A DNA stretch of 64,000 bases, taken from the NCBI GenBank assembly GCA_017893485.1, contig CM030360.1, forward strand, positions 9,536,597-9,600,596. The letters run 5' to 3'. This document shows positions 21,004 through 32,184 of the stretch, in pieces. Source of the stretch: Hemerocallis citrina. Taxonomy: Eukaryota; Streptophyta; Magnoliopsida; Asparagales; Asphodelaceae. Position 1 is the first letter of the stretch. Every line of letters begins with the position of its first letter. A program made the translations under genes and the position numbers. Below the pieces are notes generated by a model. It ran no database searches and was not told the DNA's origin. It worked only from the letters and a program-made list of their open reading frames with translations.

Positions 21004-21202
21004 AGATAAGAATGATAGAAGATAATTTTTATTCCACACACTTTCATATTGATTACATAGGTATTTATAGCATTTAGGCTAAGAGCTTACAAGAGAATGT
21101 TGGTGTAACAAAGGTTATTGCAACAGATTTAGCAAATCCTGCAGAGATAAGGAAGGGTTGTTAGCAATCCTTCAACTAATTATTGTTAGGATCCTTAATA
21201 CA
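21004..21202 (-). repeat. 3' LTR of the minus-strand Copia element
   Basis: 199 bp; on its own strand it begins TGTATTAAGGATCCTAACAA. It matches 25357-25540 except for about 15 extra bases (GTGTAACAAAGGTTA region, 21113-21128) and scattered changes. Confidence 0.88.
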
Positions 21203-24200
21203 CCCCTTCAAGCTCAAGGTTGGCTGAGCTACTTGAAGCTTGAGAGCCAGCGAGGAGAACCGATTTTTCGATAGTCCCTTTGTGAATATATCAACGATTT
21301 GGTCAGTGCTACAGAGGTAGTGTATCTGAATTCGTCGATGAAGAACGAATTCGTGAATATAGTGATAGTCCACCTCCACATGTTTTTTTCTTGCATGGGA
21401 GACAAGATTGGAGACCATGGCTATAGCACTTAAGTTATCACAGTGATTTTCAGTGTGGAAGGAACCGGAATATGCATATCTCGAAGAAGAAACAACAACC
21501 AGCTGATTTCGGCGGCAGTGTGTGCTAATGATCTGTATTCGGCCTTGTTGGAACTCCTGGTTACAGTGGACTGCTTCTTCGCACTCCGTGAAATGGGATT
21601 GGGACCCAGATAAATGTAGTGGCCAGTAGTGGAACGACGTTCGCAAGGTGACCATTCCCAATCAATATCAGAGTATCCATGGATGTCAAGGCATCCCAGT
21701 TTGTAGTGGAGACCACTTGTGATTGTACCCTTTAAATACTGAAAGATCCTTTTGACACCTGCCAGATGAGGGGTGCGCGGGTTTTGTAGGAACTAGCACA
21801 CTTTATTGACTACGAAGACAATGTCAGGTCATGACCAAGTGAGATACTGGAGAGCACTAACAACAGAACGATACTCAGTGACATCGGTAAGGGATCACCA
21901 GATTTTGGATCAAGTTTTTGATCGGTTTCTATTGGAGTTCTGCAAGGCTTTGCGCCAGCCATGTGAGATTTGTGTTGGAGGTCTGTGATGTGTTTGGTTT
22001 GGGAGATTATCATACCAGTGGAGTTCCTTGTGAGTTCCAAGCCAAGAAAATAACGAGCAGTGTCAAGATCTTTGAGAGGAAAGACGCTTAGGTCTTGAAT
22101 GAGTGGAGCACACATCCAAAGAGGAGTCTGTGATTAAGATATCATCAACATATAGTAGAAGCACTGTGATGGATCCATTAGAACCTCGAACAAAAAGAGA
22201 TGCGTCACTTCAGGAGATGAGAAAACCCATGTCGAGCAAAGTAGTAGAGAGACGTTGATACCAAGCTCTCAGTGCCTGTTTAAGGCCATAGATTGAACGT
22301 TGTAGAAGGCATACATGATTGGGAAAGTGGGGATCCTGGAACCCCGGTGGTTGAACCATAAAGACATTCTCCTCCAAATTTCCATGAAGAAAGGCATTGT
22401 TGATGTCTATCTGTCTGAGCGGCCAGTTATAGGTGCCTGTAATTGAGAAAAGTAAACAGATTGTTGCGGCCTTTGCAATCGGACTGAATGTGTCTCCATA
22501 ATCAATGCCTGGTTGTTGGAGAAAGCCCTTGGCAATGAGATGAGCTTTGAATCGATCAATAGTCCCATCTTTGTGTTGTTTGATTCTAAAGATCCACTTG
22601 CAGCCAATTGGTTGATGTGTAGGATAAGGGGGTACCAACTTCCAGGTGTTAGCTTGCATTAATGCACTGAGTTCAGTGACCATAGCATTGTGCCATTTAG
22701 GATCTTTGATTGCCTGAGAATAACACTCAGTTATCGATGGTAGAGAGTTGAAAATAACAGAGAGAGAAGGGATGTTTGGTGGCTAGGTACACCTTAGGAT
22801 TGAAGATGCCCTCTTTGGATCTGCTTGTCATTGGATGGATATTGTTTGTGGAAGATGATGGTGGTGGTGGTGGTGGTGGCGGCGGTGGAGGCGGAGGTGG
22901 TGGTGTTGTAGGTACTGAAGGTGAAGATGGTGGAGTGGATTGTGGAGGTGGTATTGTTTCTGGAGATGTTTGTGGATTGTGGGAGGTAGAGGGAGAAATA
23001 TGTTGAATGCTAGGATCCGAATTGGTCTGATGGTCTTGTTGTTGCTGTGATGGAACACAATGAAAAACAAGTAAAGAAGGAACCATCATGACTGATGGAG
23101 TGAAAGTAGCTGGTGGTGTAGATGGTTGGTCTAGATATGGAATATAATCTTCATCAAACACTACGTGCCTGGAGAGTAGAACTTTTGATGTGGCTATTTC
23201 AAGGCAACGATACCCTTTGTAAGAATCAAAGTATCCTAACAAGAAACATTGGCGACTCCTGTGGTCAAGTTTGTGCTTGCTGTAAGGTCTTGTCCAGAGA
23301 TAGCAGCATGCGCCAAACACATGTAAGTGTTCAATTGATGGTGGCTTCCCAAATAGACGAGTTATGGAGTGGCATTTTATAATATTTGTGAAGGAATCCA
23401 GTTAATAGTATAGACTACCGTCAAGAATGCTTCGACCCAAAAGGAAAAGGCTATGCCTGACTGAGCTAACATCGTCGTGCTCATGTCAACCAAATGCCTG
23501 TGCTTGCGTTCTGAGATGTCATTTTGCTCTGGTGTGTGTGGGCAAGAATACTGATGGGCAATTTTATGTTGTCGAAGAAAGTTCTCAAACATGGTGCTAT
23601 AATATTCTCCCCCTTCGTCTGACCGGAGAGTTAATCTTGGTATTGAACATGTTCTCAACTTGAAATTTAAAGTTAACAAACACTTGATAAACATTAGATT
23701 TATTATATAGAGGAATGATCCATGAGAATCGGGAGTAGTCAGCTACAAAGAGAACATAAAATTGAAAGCTAGAATTGGAAACAATATGGGAAGGTCCTCA
23801 AACATCTGAATGCAATAATTCTAAAGGAACAAGAGACCTAGACGTAGAAAGATTAAATAGAATTTTGTGACTTTTTCCTAAGTTGCAAACGTGACATGAA
23901 GAGGATAGTGCTATATGAAGACGACTTGGGAAAAGCTGTGGTGATGTAGACTCAATGTGACAAAGAACCAAAGGAGATGGATGACCTAATCTGTGATGCC
24001 AAATTGTAGTGCCTGGATCATGAGTAAGGAGTGCTACCGGGGTTGAAGAAATAGACGAGTTTGGAAGGATGTAGAGGCCATGTTTATTCGGCGCCTGAAA
24101 AAGAATTTTCCCCATGCAATTGTCCATGGCAAAGAAATTGGTTGATGTAAAGGTTAGAGAGCAATCATGATTAGAGACAAAATGATGTACAAAGACTAAA

Positions 24201-24415
24201 TTATAATTAAAAGATGAAGAATGCATGCCAGATTTAAGACATAATGTATGTTTGGGTGTTTGTAGCAATGTAGTATCAATATTATGCAACTAGATCCATT
24301 TGCAGTGACAACTGAGGATTCACCTTGGTATTCTGAGTGCATTGAGAGGTTCGAGAGATCGCCCGTTAGATAACTGGTTGCTCCACTATCAGCAATCTAG
24401 TCAAGTGGAGGAGAT
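21176..24415 (-). pseudogene. pol: Copia pol: protease, integrase, RT, RNase H, broken
   Basis: Reading leftwards: protease IADSGATSYLTGDLS near 24400, preceded by TAG in place of the usual Trp. Next is a pre-integrase zinc region TTIWHHRLGHPS ... CHVCNLGK (about 24020-23880), then the integrase core with LRSDEGGEYYS and PEQNDISERKHRH (23650-23500; the usual Gly before ISER is Asp). A linker with a long polyproline run (about 22860-22915) follows. RT has WKLVPP...GCKWIFRIKQHKDGT, IDINNAFLHG and catalytic YVDD at about 22139-22153. RNase H includes TENHCDNLSAIAMVSN, HVEVDYHYIHE and STDQIVDIFTKGL. Multiple frameshifts and stops (for example around 23320, 22210 and 21800) make it non-functional. 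Confidence 0.92.
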
Positions 24416-25289
24416 GAAGAGTGAGCTACCATAGAAGATAGGCATTGAGGAGGTTGGGTGACTGGATATGCAGGATTCATTCTTTGATAAGAGTTAGGTG
24501 CAATGTGTCCTTGAGTATTGAAGATCTGACATGTTGGGCGAGTAATGGGGGATGGTGTTGTTGTGGGAGAAGTGGAGTTGGATGAACGAGACCTGAAACC
24601 ATGAGTCTTTGGATTATAATTAGGAATGTAATTACGAAACTTACCCTTGTAGTTAGGGTTCACATCGGAGGGTCTGACTCCATTATTGTTGGTGTGGAAA
24701 ACAAAAGTCAGTGCATAAGTGAATGAATCTGGAGAGGCCTGAATGCGAGTGCGCTCCATAACCGATAGCTCCTCGCCAATAACAAGATCATGAAGCTCTT
24801 CGACCATGACAGTGTCTGCTCGAACACGGATCGCTGTAGAAAATGCATCGTATTCAGTAGGAAAACCACGGAGAATATAAACCACCAGGTCTTCATCGAC
24901 AACTGGAGAACCAGCAACTGCCAGTGCATCAGAGATTTCTTTGATCTCTTTTCGGAACTCAGCAATGGTTTTGGTTCCTTTCTGCACATTCTGAAGACGC
25001 GTCTTCAGTTGGATGATATGGGATTGAGTCGCGAAACGACATTCCAAGGTTCCCATACATCCTTGGATGTTTTGCAATCAACAACATATGGCAGCAGATC
25101 TTCAGAAATGGTAGCATTGAGCCAGATTAGAAGCATATGGTCCTGCATAACCCAATCTATGTGAGAAGGATTTGATGTGGTGGTTGTGGTTCCGTCAGAA
25201 TTAACGAGGAACTCTGGTGAGCTTGATGGGGACGAAATGGGCAATGTTTTGGATGTTAAGAGTTTCCATGAGGGTTGGATGGAGGTTGT
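24397..25289 (-). pseudogene. gag: Copia gag, broken
   Basis: The minus strand from 25289 begins METLNIQNIAHFVPIKLT, then frame changes. It continues through a UBN2-type capsid region (HMLLIWLNATISEDLLPYVV; IIQLKTRLQNVQKGTKTIAE; EISDALAVAGSPVVDEDLVV; LRGFPTEYDAFSTAIR), typical of plant Copia gag. A degenerate zinc knuckle follows (CQIFNTQGHIAPNSY, second Cys lost). At least two frameshifts lie between 25290 and 25080. Confidence 0.88.
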
Positions 25290-25344
25290 GGTGGTAGGAG
25301 AGAGAAAAGTAGAGGGTTTGGATCGAGATTGTGAAGAAACGAAT

Positions 25345-25356
25345 GCTCTGATACCA
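25345..25356 (-). other. Primer-binding site (initiator tRNA-Met)
   Basis: TGGTATCAGAGC on the minus strand, directly next to the 5' LTR, is complementary to the 3' end of plant initiator tRNA-Met. Confidence 0.9.
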
Positions 25357-25540
25357 AGATAAGAATGATAGAAGATGATTTTTATTCCACATACTTTTTG
25401 ATTGATTACATAGGTATTTATAGCATTTAGGCTAAGAGCTTACAAGAGAATGTTGTTGCAACAGATTTAACAAATCCTGTAGAGATAAGGAGGGGTTGTT
25501 AGCAATCCTTTAACTAATTATTGCTAGGATCCTTAATACA
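25357..25540 (-). repeat. 5' LTR of the minus-strand Copia element (shared)
   Basis: 184 bp; its own strand begins TGTATTAAGGATCC and ends ATCATTCTTATCT just before the primer site. It also serves as the 3' LTR of the truncated copy at 25541-25605. Confidence 0.88.
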
Positions 25541-25605
25541 CCCAAGATTGGCTGAGCTACTTCAAGCTTGAGAGCCAGCGAGGAGAACCAATTTTTCGAT
25601 AGTCC
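25541..25605 (-). repeat. Truncated second copy: Copia internal 3' end
   Basis: Positions 25548-25605 (TTGGCTGAGCTACTTCAAGC, then GAGAGCCAGCGAGGAGAACC, ending CGATAGTCCC) repeat 21218-21281 of the internal region almost exactly, joined to an LTR in the same way. The match stops abruptly at about 25605. Confidence 0.88.
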
Positions 25606-27879
25606 CGCGATTTGGGGATGACAATGACAAGTGCAGGCCATGGGATGAATTTGAGGCGGGTGCTCTCATGCTTTGCTGACCTATATCCATCTACTAGTCT
25701 TTTGCATTTTTGCTTGAAATATTCTCAATATTCAATGCAAGTGGCCCCTCCAGGTTTAATTGCCTTGGCTAAGGTTTGCATGCCGTTGTGATTTAGAAAT
25801 ATCTTTTTTTTAATTTATTTCATTTATTATTATCTTATATCTTTTTATATATTATGCTAATAAGTGAAAGAATGTACCCTTTGTCTCATTTCTCTATTTT
25901 GAAATAGAGAAGGAGAGAAAAAGTAGGAATTCACACATACCTTAACATGTGCATATACCCAGCCACCACCCCCGCTCAATTTTCGACCGTCCGATCGTCC
26001 AGATGCGCGAAGACGTGCGTAATCGAGGCTCCCGATCGCGCCACGTCGTCACCCAATCACGCATGTCCAATTCACTGAGCGGGTGAGCCCATCACCTGAT
26101 CAACGTCCCATGTCGCACCACGTCAACACATCATCCTGCCACCTTATTCCAATAAGCAAGTGGCACAAGCTCGATGGGCAATTCAGATCGCTCTAAAAAT
26201 CGCGCCAACTCGATAAATCAATAAAAAATCACATAAAATGATTTAAAAATTAGGAAATTAAATTAAAATTTCAAAAATTATTATTAAATATGGAAATTTA
26301 ATTAGAAATTCTGAAAGATAATTAAAAAATTGGAATCTATACAATATATTATGCTAAACCACTCTTGTCTAGGATTTTTCTCCTTTTTAAAATAAAGAAA
26401 AGGAGGGCAAATACAGGAGATAACTCCCCACTCTTATTCCATCCAAATTGGAATTGGGATCTTCATTATTATATATATTTTATTAGATGAATTTTTCAAA
26501 AAAATGTTTTATTAATTTCTTATTTTTGAAAAAAATTATGTGCAGTATTACACATGTTATACTACATATAATATAATATTATATTATATAAGTTTGTGCA
26601 ATATTGCCCAAGAGTACACTAGTTTTATCTATAATAAAGTGGTGAACCCCAAGTTGACCTGCTGCAGATTCAATGATCTTAGTACCTTTCTTCGGCATGG
26701 AAGAATTCAATAATGGTGGATTGAATTGGATTAAGGGAAGAAAAGAACCAAGCTAGGGTTTAGGAGGACCCAAAGCTTAACAGAAATCAAGAAAAGAGAT
26801 GGATTACTCGACTGGATCGATACCCAGAACTATGGATTGACCTACTCTATTTATAAAGTTCATATACGTCATTTACACGTGTTCTTGGGCTGGAAGACAG
26901 ACAGTTAAGCGGTTATTAATAAGGGTCCCACCCGACTAAATCCCTACCATCCCTTATTTACAATCGACACTCAAGATTAGATCATACTGCTTCCCTTACA
27001 ACTTTTACAATTAACCCCCTATAATTTTTGGACTGAAACGAAACACAAAAGGATTGATATGTAAAGTCTAAACATATATTTACAACACTTCTACGCTCTG
27101 ATCTTCATCTTTAGATCATCTTCTATTCTTGAACTCTTTCCCTTCACTCTTCTGTAATCTGATGTGCAACATAAAGCCCTTGCCACCACACACTGATCTC
27201 ACAGTAAGAGTTTTGTGCAAATAGAGATTCCAATCCCTTACTGCTCGTTAGCATTACTAGACTACTGGGGTGGCCGAGTGACCACATTATGCACCAGATT
27301 AATACCTCCCTTGCTATTCAATTATATATAGCATGGATGTACAATCAAATTAATCTAGTGATTGGGATTCAGCATCAAGCCTATATATCCCCAGTTAGGT
27401 TTAAGTCATAATTAAGATTAGATTATTATCCGAAATCATCACGGAATACAAAATTATGGTTAGGCTGAGAACCCGAATTCGAGGCCTAAACATCTCCAAA
27501 ATTCAAAAAAGAAACTATACGAAAAACTCAATCATAAATTATTTATTTACTTTGCCCTTTTTTCCGAGTGTAAAATTATCCACCAATAACAAAAACTATA
27601 CCGACTTATTTTTCTCACACCTATCAGACATACTAAATGGGCCCAAAAATCTTAAAATAGTAAACCCAAATGCTTAAGACCCAATTGAAAATAGGGGTAA
27701 ACTTCAACAAACTGTACACATGTTTTGACCAATTTGAAGATAAATATTCCCATATCTTTATTTGTGGTTCAGTATACTATACACGTAAACTTATTGAAGT
27801 TCACTGCTTCAGCACTAACGGTATCATTTTTTTTTTATCAATTTGATCATATCTCTACTTTGACCAGTCTAAGCATTCT
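25606..27879. other. Unassigned region, possibly with LTR-like sequence
   Basis: No protein-coding signature on either strand. 25900-26180 is a relatively GC-rich patch with CACGTC-type motifs inside AT-rich DNA. 26630-27300 contains CTCTATTTATAAAGTT (a minus-strand TATAAATA at about 26858) and pyrimidine-rich downstream sequence, like the promoter part of a reversed LTR, but I found no paired end or duplication. The rest is AT-rich with nothing recognisable. Confidence 0.35.
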
Positions 27880-30190
27880 GTCACGCTCCGTGTCCCACTA
27901 TACGAAAGTACGGACACGCAACTGAGGCACAGCGAATGATATAAGTATACTAACGCATATCATCCATAAGTTGTACAATACCAGTAAGCTCAACAATACA
28001 ATAATAATCATATGAACAAGAATATAATACAATAACCAATATCTGAGATACAAGAACTTACAAAATACCCGAGAATATACAATGCAGTAAACAGTTCGCT
28101 ACGATAAAGTAGCGACAGAAAAGAAAAGAAGTAGCACTAGCAATCCCATCATGACCGTCTAGAAATTCTGTTCGCCAAGTTCCTTCTGTATCTCATCATC
28201 TGTACCAGTATAAACATTAGTTAAAAAGAAGGGGAAGTGTCCGTTAGAGCAAGCTTCGGATAATAAGTAGCAACAAGCAGTGAATAATAAAGTATGACAT
28301 GGCACTAAGCAATGAACTAGAACAATATGACCATGTACAATCCAATTGAAACCAATAATCGGTAAAGTATAATCAATCGGTTGAATAGTAATTGGTAATC
28401 AATAATTAGTAATCAGGATAATCATTCGGTATGCAATGGTTAATAAACAATAGTCGGTAAAATGATTAATAGTCGATAATTAATGAGGCAATGGTCAATA
28501 AAAAATAGTCGATAATAGGGTCAATAGTCAATAATCAAAGGTCGATAAACAATAGTCGATAATCAATGATTCATTGGTCAATGAACAATGGTCAATAATC
28601 AAATATTCAATAAACAATAGTGCATAATCAATATTCGATCATCAATATTCGATAATCAATAGTATCAATCTTAGGTCTTTTAGTCTTTTATTAACTTATC
28701 TAATACACACAATCATGTGTCTCATACCACAGGTTCGGGTGCATACAATAAAATGAATGTTTAGACTTAAGTGGTGAATTCTATAGGATCATGTACTTGA
28801 TAACTATAATTCAATAACAATAATTGGTACACAATACAATACACGATACAATCGGATACTGTAGTCAGTAATTTGCAATCAATCAATAAAATAATAACCG
28901 ATAGCAATAACCAATATAGAAAACACGGGCCCTCTTTCGAGTACAGTCTCCTATTTGTCCACTACTAAGTCGTTCCCTTATTACCCTAGCTTGTTATTCT
29001 TTTATTACGATTAATTATGGACATACAATCAATACGATCAATGAGAATAGTGGTATCAAGAATTATGCGATGTATGACATGGAGTTGTTCTATCTATCTA
29101 TTATATCAGTCCAGATCATTAAATAACATGTTTATATGCAAAAAAAAAAAAAAAACCATGCAATAGACAATAGTACACTACCGTATAGAAACTCACTTTC
29201 CTGCCTCCACGAAAAAGTAAATCTGATTCTGTTAGAGATTCTAGAAAGTAGACTCTCTTTCGGTCCCAACGCATAGTCACTTGACACATTCTAAGGAAAG
29301 TAGCTATACGTATAAATTCATTCTTTACTGGTTTCATGAATAAGCTCTGTTATGAAAATTTCGATGTTGCGGTACTAAAATAGTGATATCTCACAATCTA
29401 TAAATCGGATTGTGAAACTGTAAATTGTTCTGGATTCTACACTCAAAGGGCTACGATTTTTATGTACTGGATTTTAATGTCGTGAACTGTGTCAAATTTA
29501 CTATACAATTTTGAGAAAACGACAGGGCAGAAGTTTCAAGTATTCGATAGCACGATATGATGTGTGTTAATGGTTCAATATTTGAATCTATGATATGGCA
29601 CGATAAAGAAAAATATTATTCTGACTCGTCGATGAATCAATAATAAAATTCCTTGATATACGATAATTAATAAAAATAACTAGTTCTTGAACATAAATAA
29701 TAAATTGAGTTCAAAAGACGCTTACCTTTTACGTGATGATTACAAATCTGACGAAATAGAGACAAAGCAAGGCGAGCAACACACGGCAACGCACAACGAA
29801 TGCAGCAAGAGTGGAATGCGAGCAATGGCATAGGGCAGTAACACGGCGGCGAGGGACGTCAAGTTCGAGGTCGTTGGTTGGGTGCAAAAGTTAAAGGAGG
29901 GGTAGCTGTGATGGCTTGCAGAATGGTGGCAGCAGTGGAGAGTAGCAGCAAGGGAGAGGACTTCCCGTGTGGTGGTGCGAAGATCGTGGGGACTTCGAGA
30001 TGAAGTTGACGTTGTTCGGTACTGGAACTGGATGCAGCAAGGTGTAGCGTCATGTGTGGCCGAGTATAGGCAGCAACGGAGGAGATGCAGTAGGTGATTG
30101 TGGTCGGGTGGGGGTGCTTTGGTGGGGAGCTCTGGTTGTTGGATGGAGAGGAGTTACTATCGAGGTGTGGCACAGGGAGGTGGAGTTACA
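27880..30190 (-). mobile_element. Fragment of a long Gypsy-type LTR, minus strand
   Basis: Begins TGTCACGCTCCGTGTCCC and follows the LTR at 33621-36709 block by block. Both have GCATATCATCCATAAG-type starts near the end, the segment GTGGTGAATTCTATAG (28773 and 34389), the AACTAG.CTTTCGGTCCCAACG / GACTTCCCAACG block, and a GC-rich part on the right (29760-30190). The promoter end present in the other copy is missing, so it is cut off at about 30190, where LINE coding sequence begins. The sense strand is minus, because the related copy has its TATA box in that orientation. Confidence 0.7.
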
Positions 30191-30191
30191 G

Positions 30192-30665
30192 TCAGTCATT
30201 AAAAGATTTACAAATATGGGGCACTTCCAAGATATGCGGTTCAGCTTGGGTTCTAGTGGTGTCGGTTTAGAGAGCTTCAAAACCAAGTCCCTCATCCCTC
30301 GCAAACCAAGACCATAGTCATGAAGCAGCTCAGTATCTATCCCCTCTATTTTCAAAGATGGGCCTAGCAAATGTAGAAAGAGAGGGTCATCTGCATCTAA
30401 GAGTTCCAACGCAAGGCCTTTCATGAAACATTTGGCTTCTACTATCAAAGTTGCATCCTCCTGCAAGAAAGAAGGTACCTCATCTTCTATGTTTTCAGTT
30501 ACCAATGCCTGCAATAATCCTTTTGCTTTATTATCTAAGGAAGATATCAATGAGGTATCTGAATCTGTAGGAGAGAAGGCTATTGGGCCACACTCTATTG
30601 ATAAACTAAAGCAACCAAAAAGTGTCTTTGTTGATCCTCCTGATCAACAGAGACACCTCAACTAA
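30192..30665 (+). pseudogene. LINE ORF1, C-terminal part
   Basis: One plus-strand frame reads RFSLGSSGVGLESFKTKSLI, PRKPRP, a stop at about 30315, then PSKCRKRGSSASKSSNARPF and CNNPFALLSKEDINEVSESV to a stop at 30665. NPFALL followed by acidic residues is a usual ending of plant L1 ORF1 proteins. This places it 64 bp before the ORF2 ATG. The nucleic-acid-binding N-terminal part is absent. A long open frame on the opposite strand (30550-30050) is judged incidental. Confidence 0.65.
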
Positions 30666-30728
30666 GTGCTTTTGTGTATCTAGTTGTTGCATCGCTATTG
30701 TTTTTTGTTGTTTGTTTTATCTTTTGCG

Positions 30729-32184
30729 ATGAAGATAGCTAGCTGGAATGTTTGAGGGTTGGACAACCCCAAAATGTGCCTTGATCAAAGATGGTATTAG
30801 AAGTGCTAAACCAAGATTAACAGCCCCTCCACCCGGAAATTTATGACTATTGGTGGTACACTGATCAACAAATGGGTTGAACTAGTTGATATTAAGAGAT
30901 GTTGAGGGGTCCTAATTGGTTAGGATGATAATTGGATTGCTTCTGTTCTGCAGTTAACATATTCTCCATTTCCTTTTCCTTCAGAAGCAGAACATCATGT
31001 TCAAAATGGTCACTGACTTCAGGTTATGCCCCATTCGAACTAGATGATAGGACTCTATGCTTTAGTGATATTTGTCAGAGAAGAAGATTGCTTTGTGATG
31101 CATGTGTCCTTCATGGCGATTTTAGTGCTACCCTGTCTAATTCAGAAAGAAATGGAGGCAAACGCTCTGCTAAAGACATGAAAGAGTTCAGAAACTTCAT
31201 TTAGAATCTTCAACTAGTTGAACTCCCACTTGCAGGAAGGAAACTTCCTTGGTCTAATCTGAGATCCAACCCTGATTTTGCTAGATTGGATAGGTTTTTT
31301 ATTACTATTCCTTTTGAGCAACAGTATCCAATTGCATCCCACATTCCTTCCGAGAATTTCCTCTGACCATTGTCCTATTATTCTTGATTCCAATGCCATT
31401 GCCAATAGAATCACTACTTCATATTTAAGAAACCTTAGTTTGCAAATGAGAGTTTCGTTCCTGCAATGACTGACTGGTGGAAGAACTTTGTATGTAGGGG
31501 ATCTTCAGTTGAAATATTTGTTCAGAAGCTCATTCTGCTAAAGAAATGAATTAGACGATGGAGAAATGAGGTGTTTAGGCATTTAACTATCCAGAAAAAG
31601 GCATTGCTTGATAAAATTCACCAACTTGATATTGCAGCAGATGTTCAAGCCCTTGATCTAGCCCAAACTGAAGTTCTCTTATCAGCTCAGAAAGAGTATC
31701 AGTCAGTAGTTAAAGCAAAATTGACTTATTGGAGGCAGCGATCCAGAATAATTTGGCTCAAAGAAGGGGATGAAAATACTAAGTTCTTTCATTATATCGC
31801 TAATGGTAGAAGAAGAAAGAATTGCATATATTCCCTTATGCACAATGGTGATTTGATCACAGATCAACCTACAATCAAGGCCTGCTTTGAAGATCATTTT
31901 GGTGAAATATGTGGTACCTTTTCATCTCCAGATTTCTGAGTCGGTTGGCAAGCACTTTACCCATTCCCCATCGGTAACCTCTCTGAGTTAGAGGCTTCCT
32001 TCACTCTAGAAGAGGTTAAGCAGGTTGTATTTGCAATGAGTAGTGACAAGGCCCCAGGGCCATATGGTTATTCTGAGCTTCTACCAGCAATTTTGGGGGG
32101 CAAATCATACAGAGCTATACAGTATGTTGATTGATATTCAAAGTGTTGTAGCAGACATTGGCAGATTGAATTATTCCAACATCA
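30729..32184 (+). pseudogene. LINE ORF2, endonuclease and pre-RT part, broken
   Basis: ATG 30729 opens MKIASWNV then TGA (former CGA) then GLDNP, the N-terminus of the apurinic-type endonuclease of L1 ORF2. Further motifs: HGDFSATLSNSERNGG (31113-31160; usual GDFN has become GDFS), LPWSN and ARLDRFF. After many stops, a clean stretch 31571-31939 reads YWRQRSRIIWLKEGDENTKF, the conserved L1 linker just before RT. SSDKAPGPYGYS follows. It ends at the insertion point in YSNI. Confidence 0.88.

Larger units (their letters stand above)
21004..25540 (-). mobile_element. Ty1/Copia retrotransposon, minus strand
   Basis: Short LTRs at 21004-21202 (3' LTR) and 25357-25540 (5' LTR) bracket a gag-PR-INT-RT-RNaseH region on the minus strand, the Copia order. 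The initiator-Met primer site lies at 25345-25356 and a polypurine tract (TTGAAGGGG on the minus strand) next to 21203. The 21204-21280 sequence is repeated just beyond the 5' LTR at 25541-25605, so this is part of a tandem pair sharing an LTR. Confidence 0.92.

Noticed and set aside
22860..22915. A polyproline/glycine-rich protein gene
   Set aside because: The run is a GGT repeat within the Copia linker between integrase and RT, flanked by ordinary Copia motifs.
26630..27300. A complete reversed LTR
   Set aside because: A minus-strand TATA-like motif and pyrimidine-rich sequence are there, but no ends, duplication or partner could be found.
30050..30550. A 166-residue minus-strand open frame
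   Set aside because: It lies opposite LINE ORF1 (NPFALL region) and runs on into an LTR fragment; it looks like the shadow of the plus-strand coding sequence.
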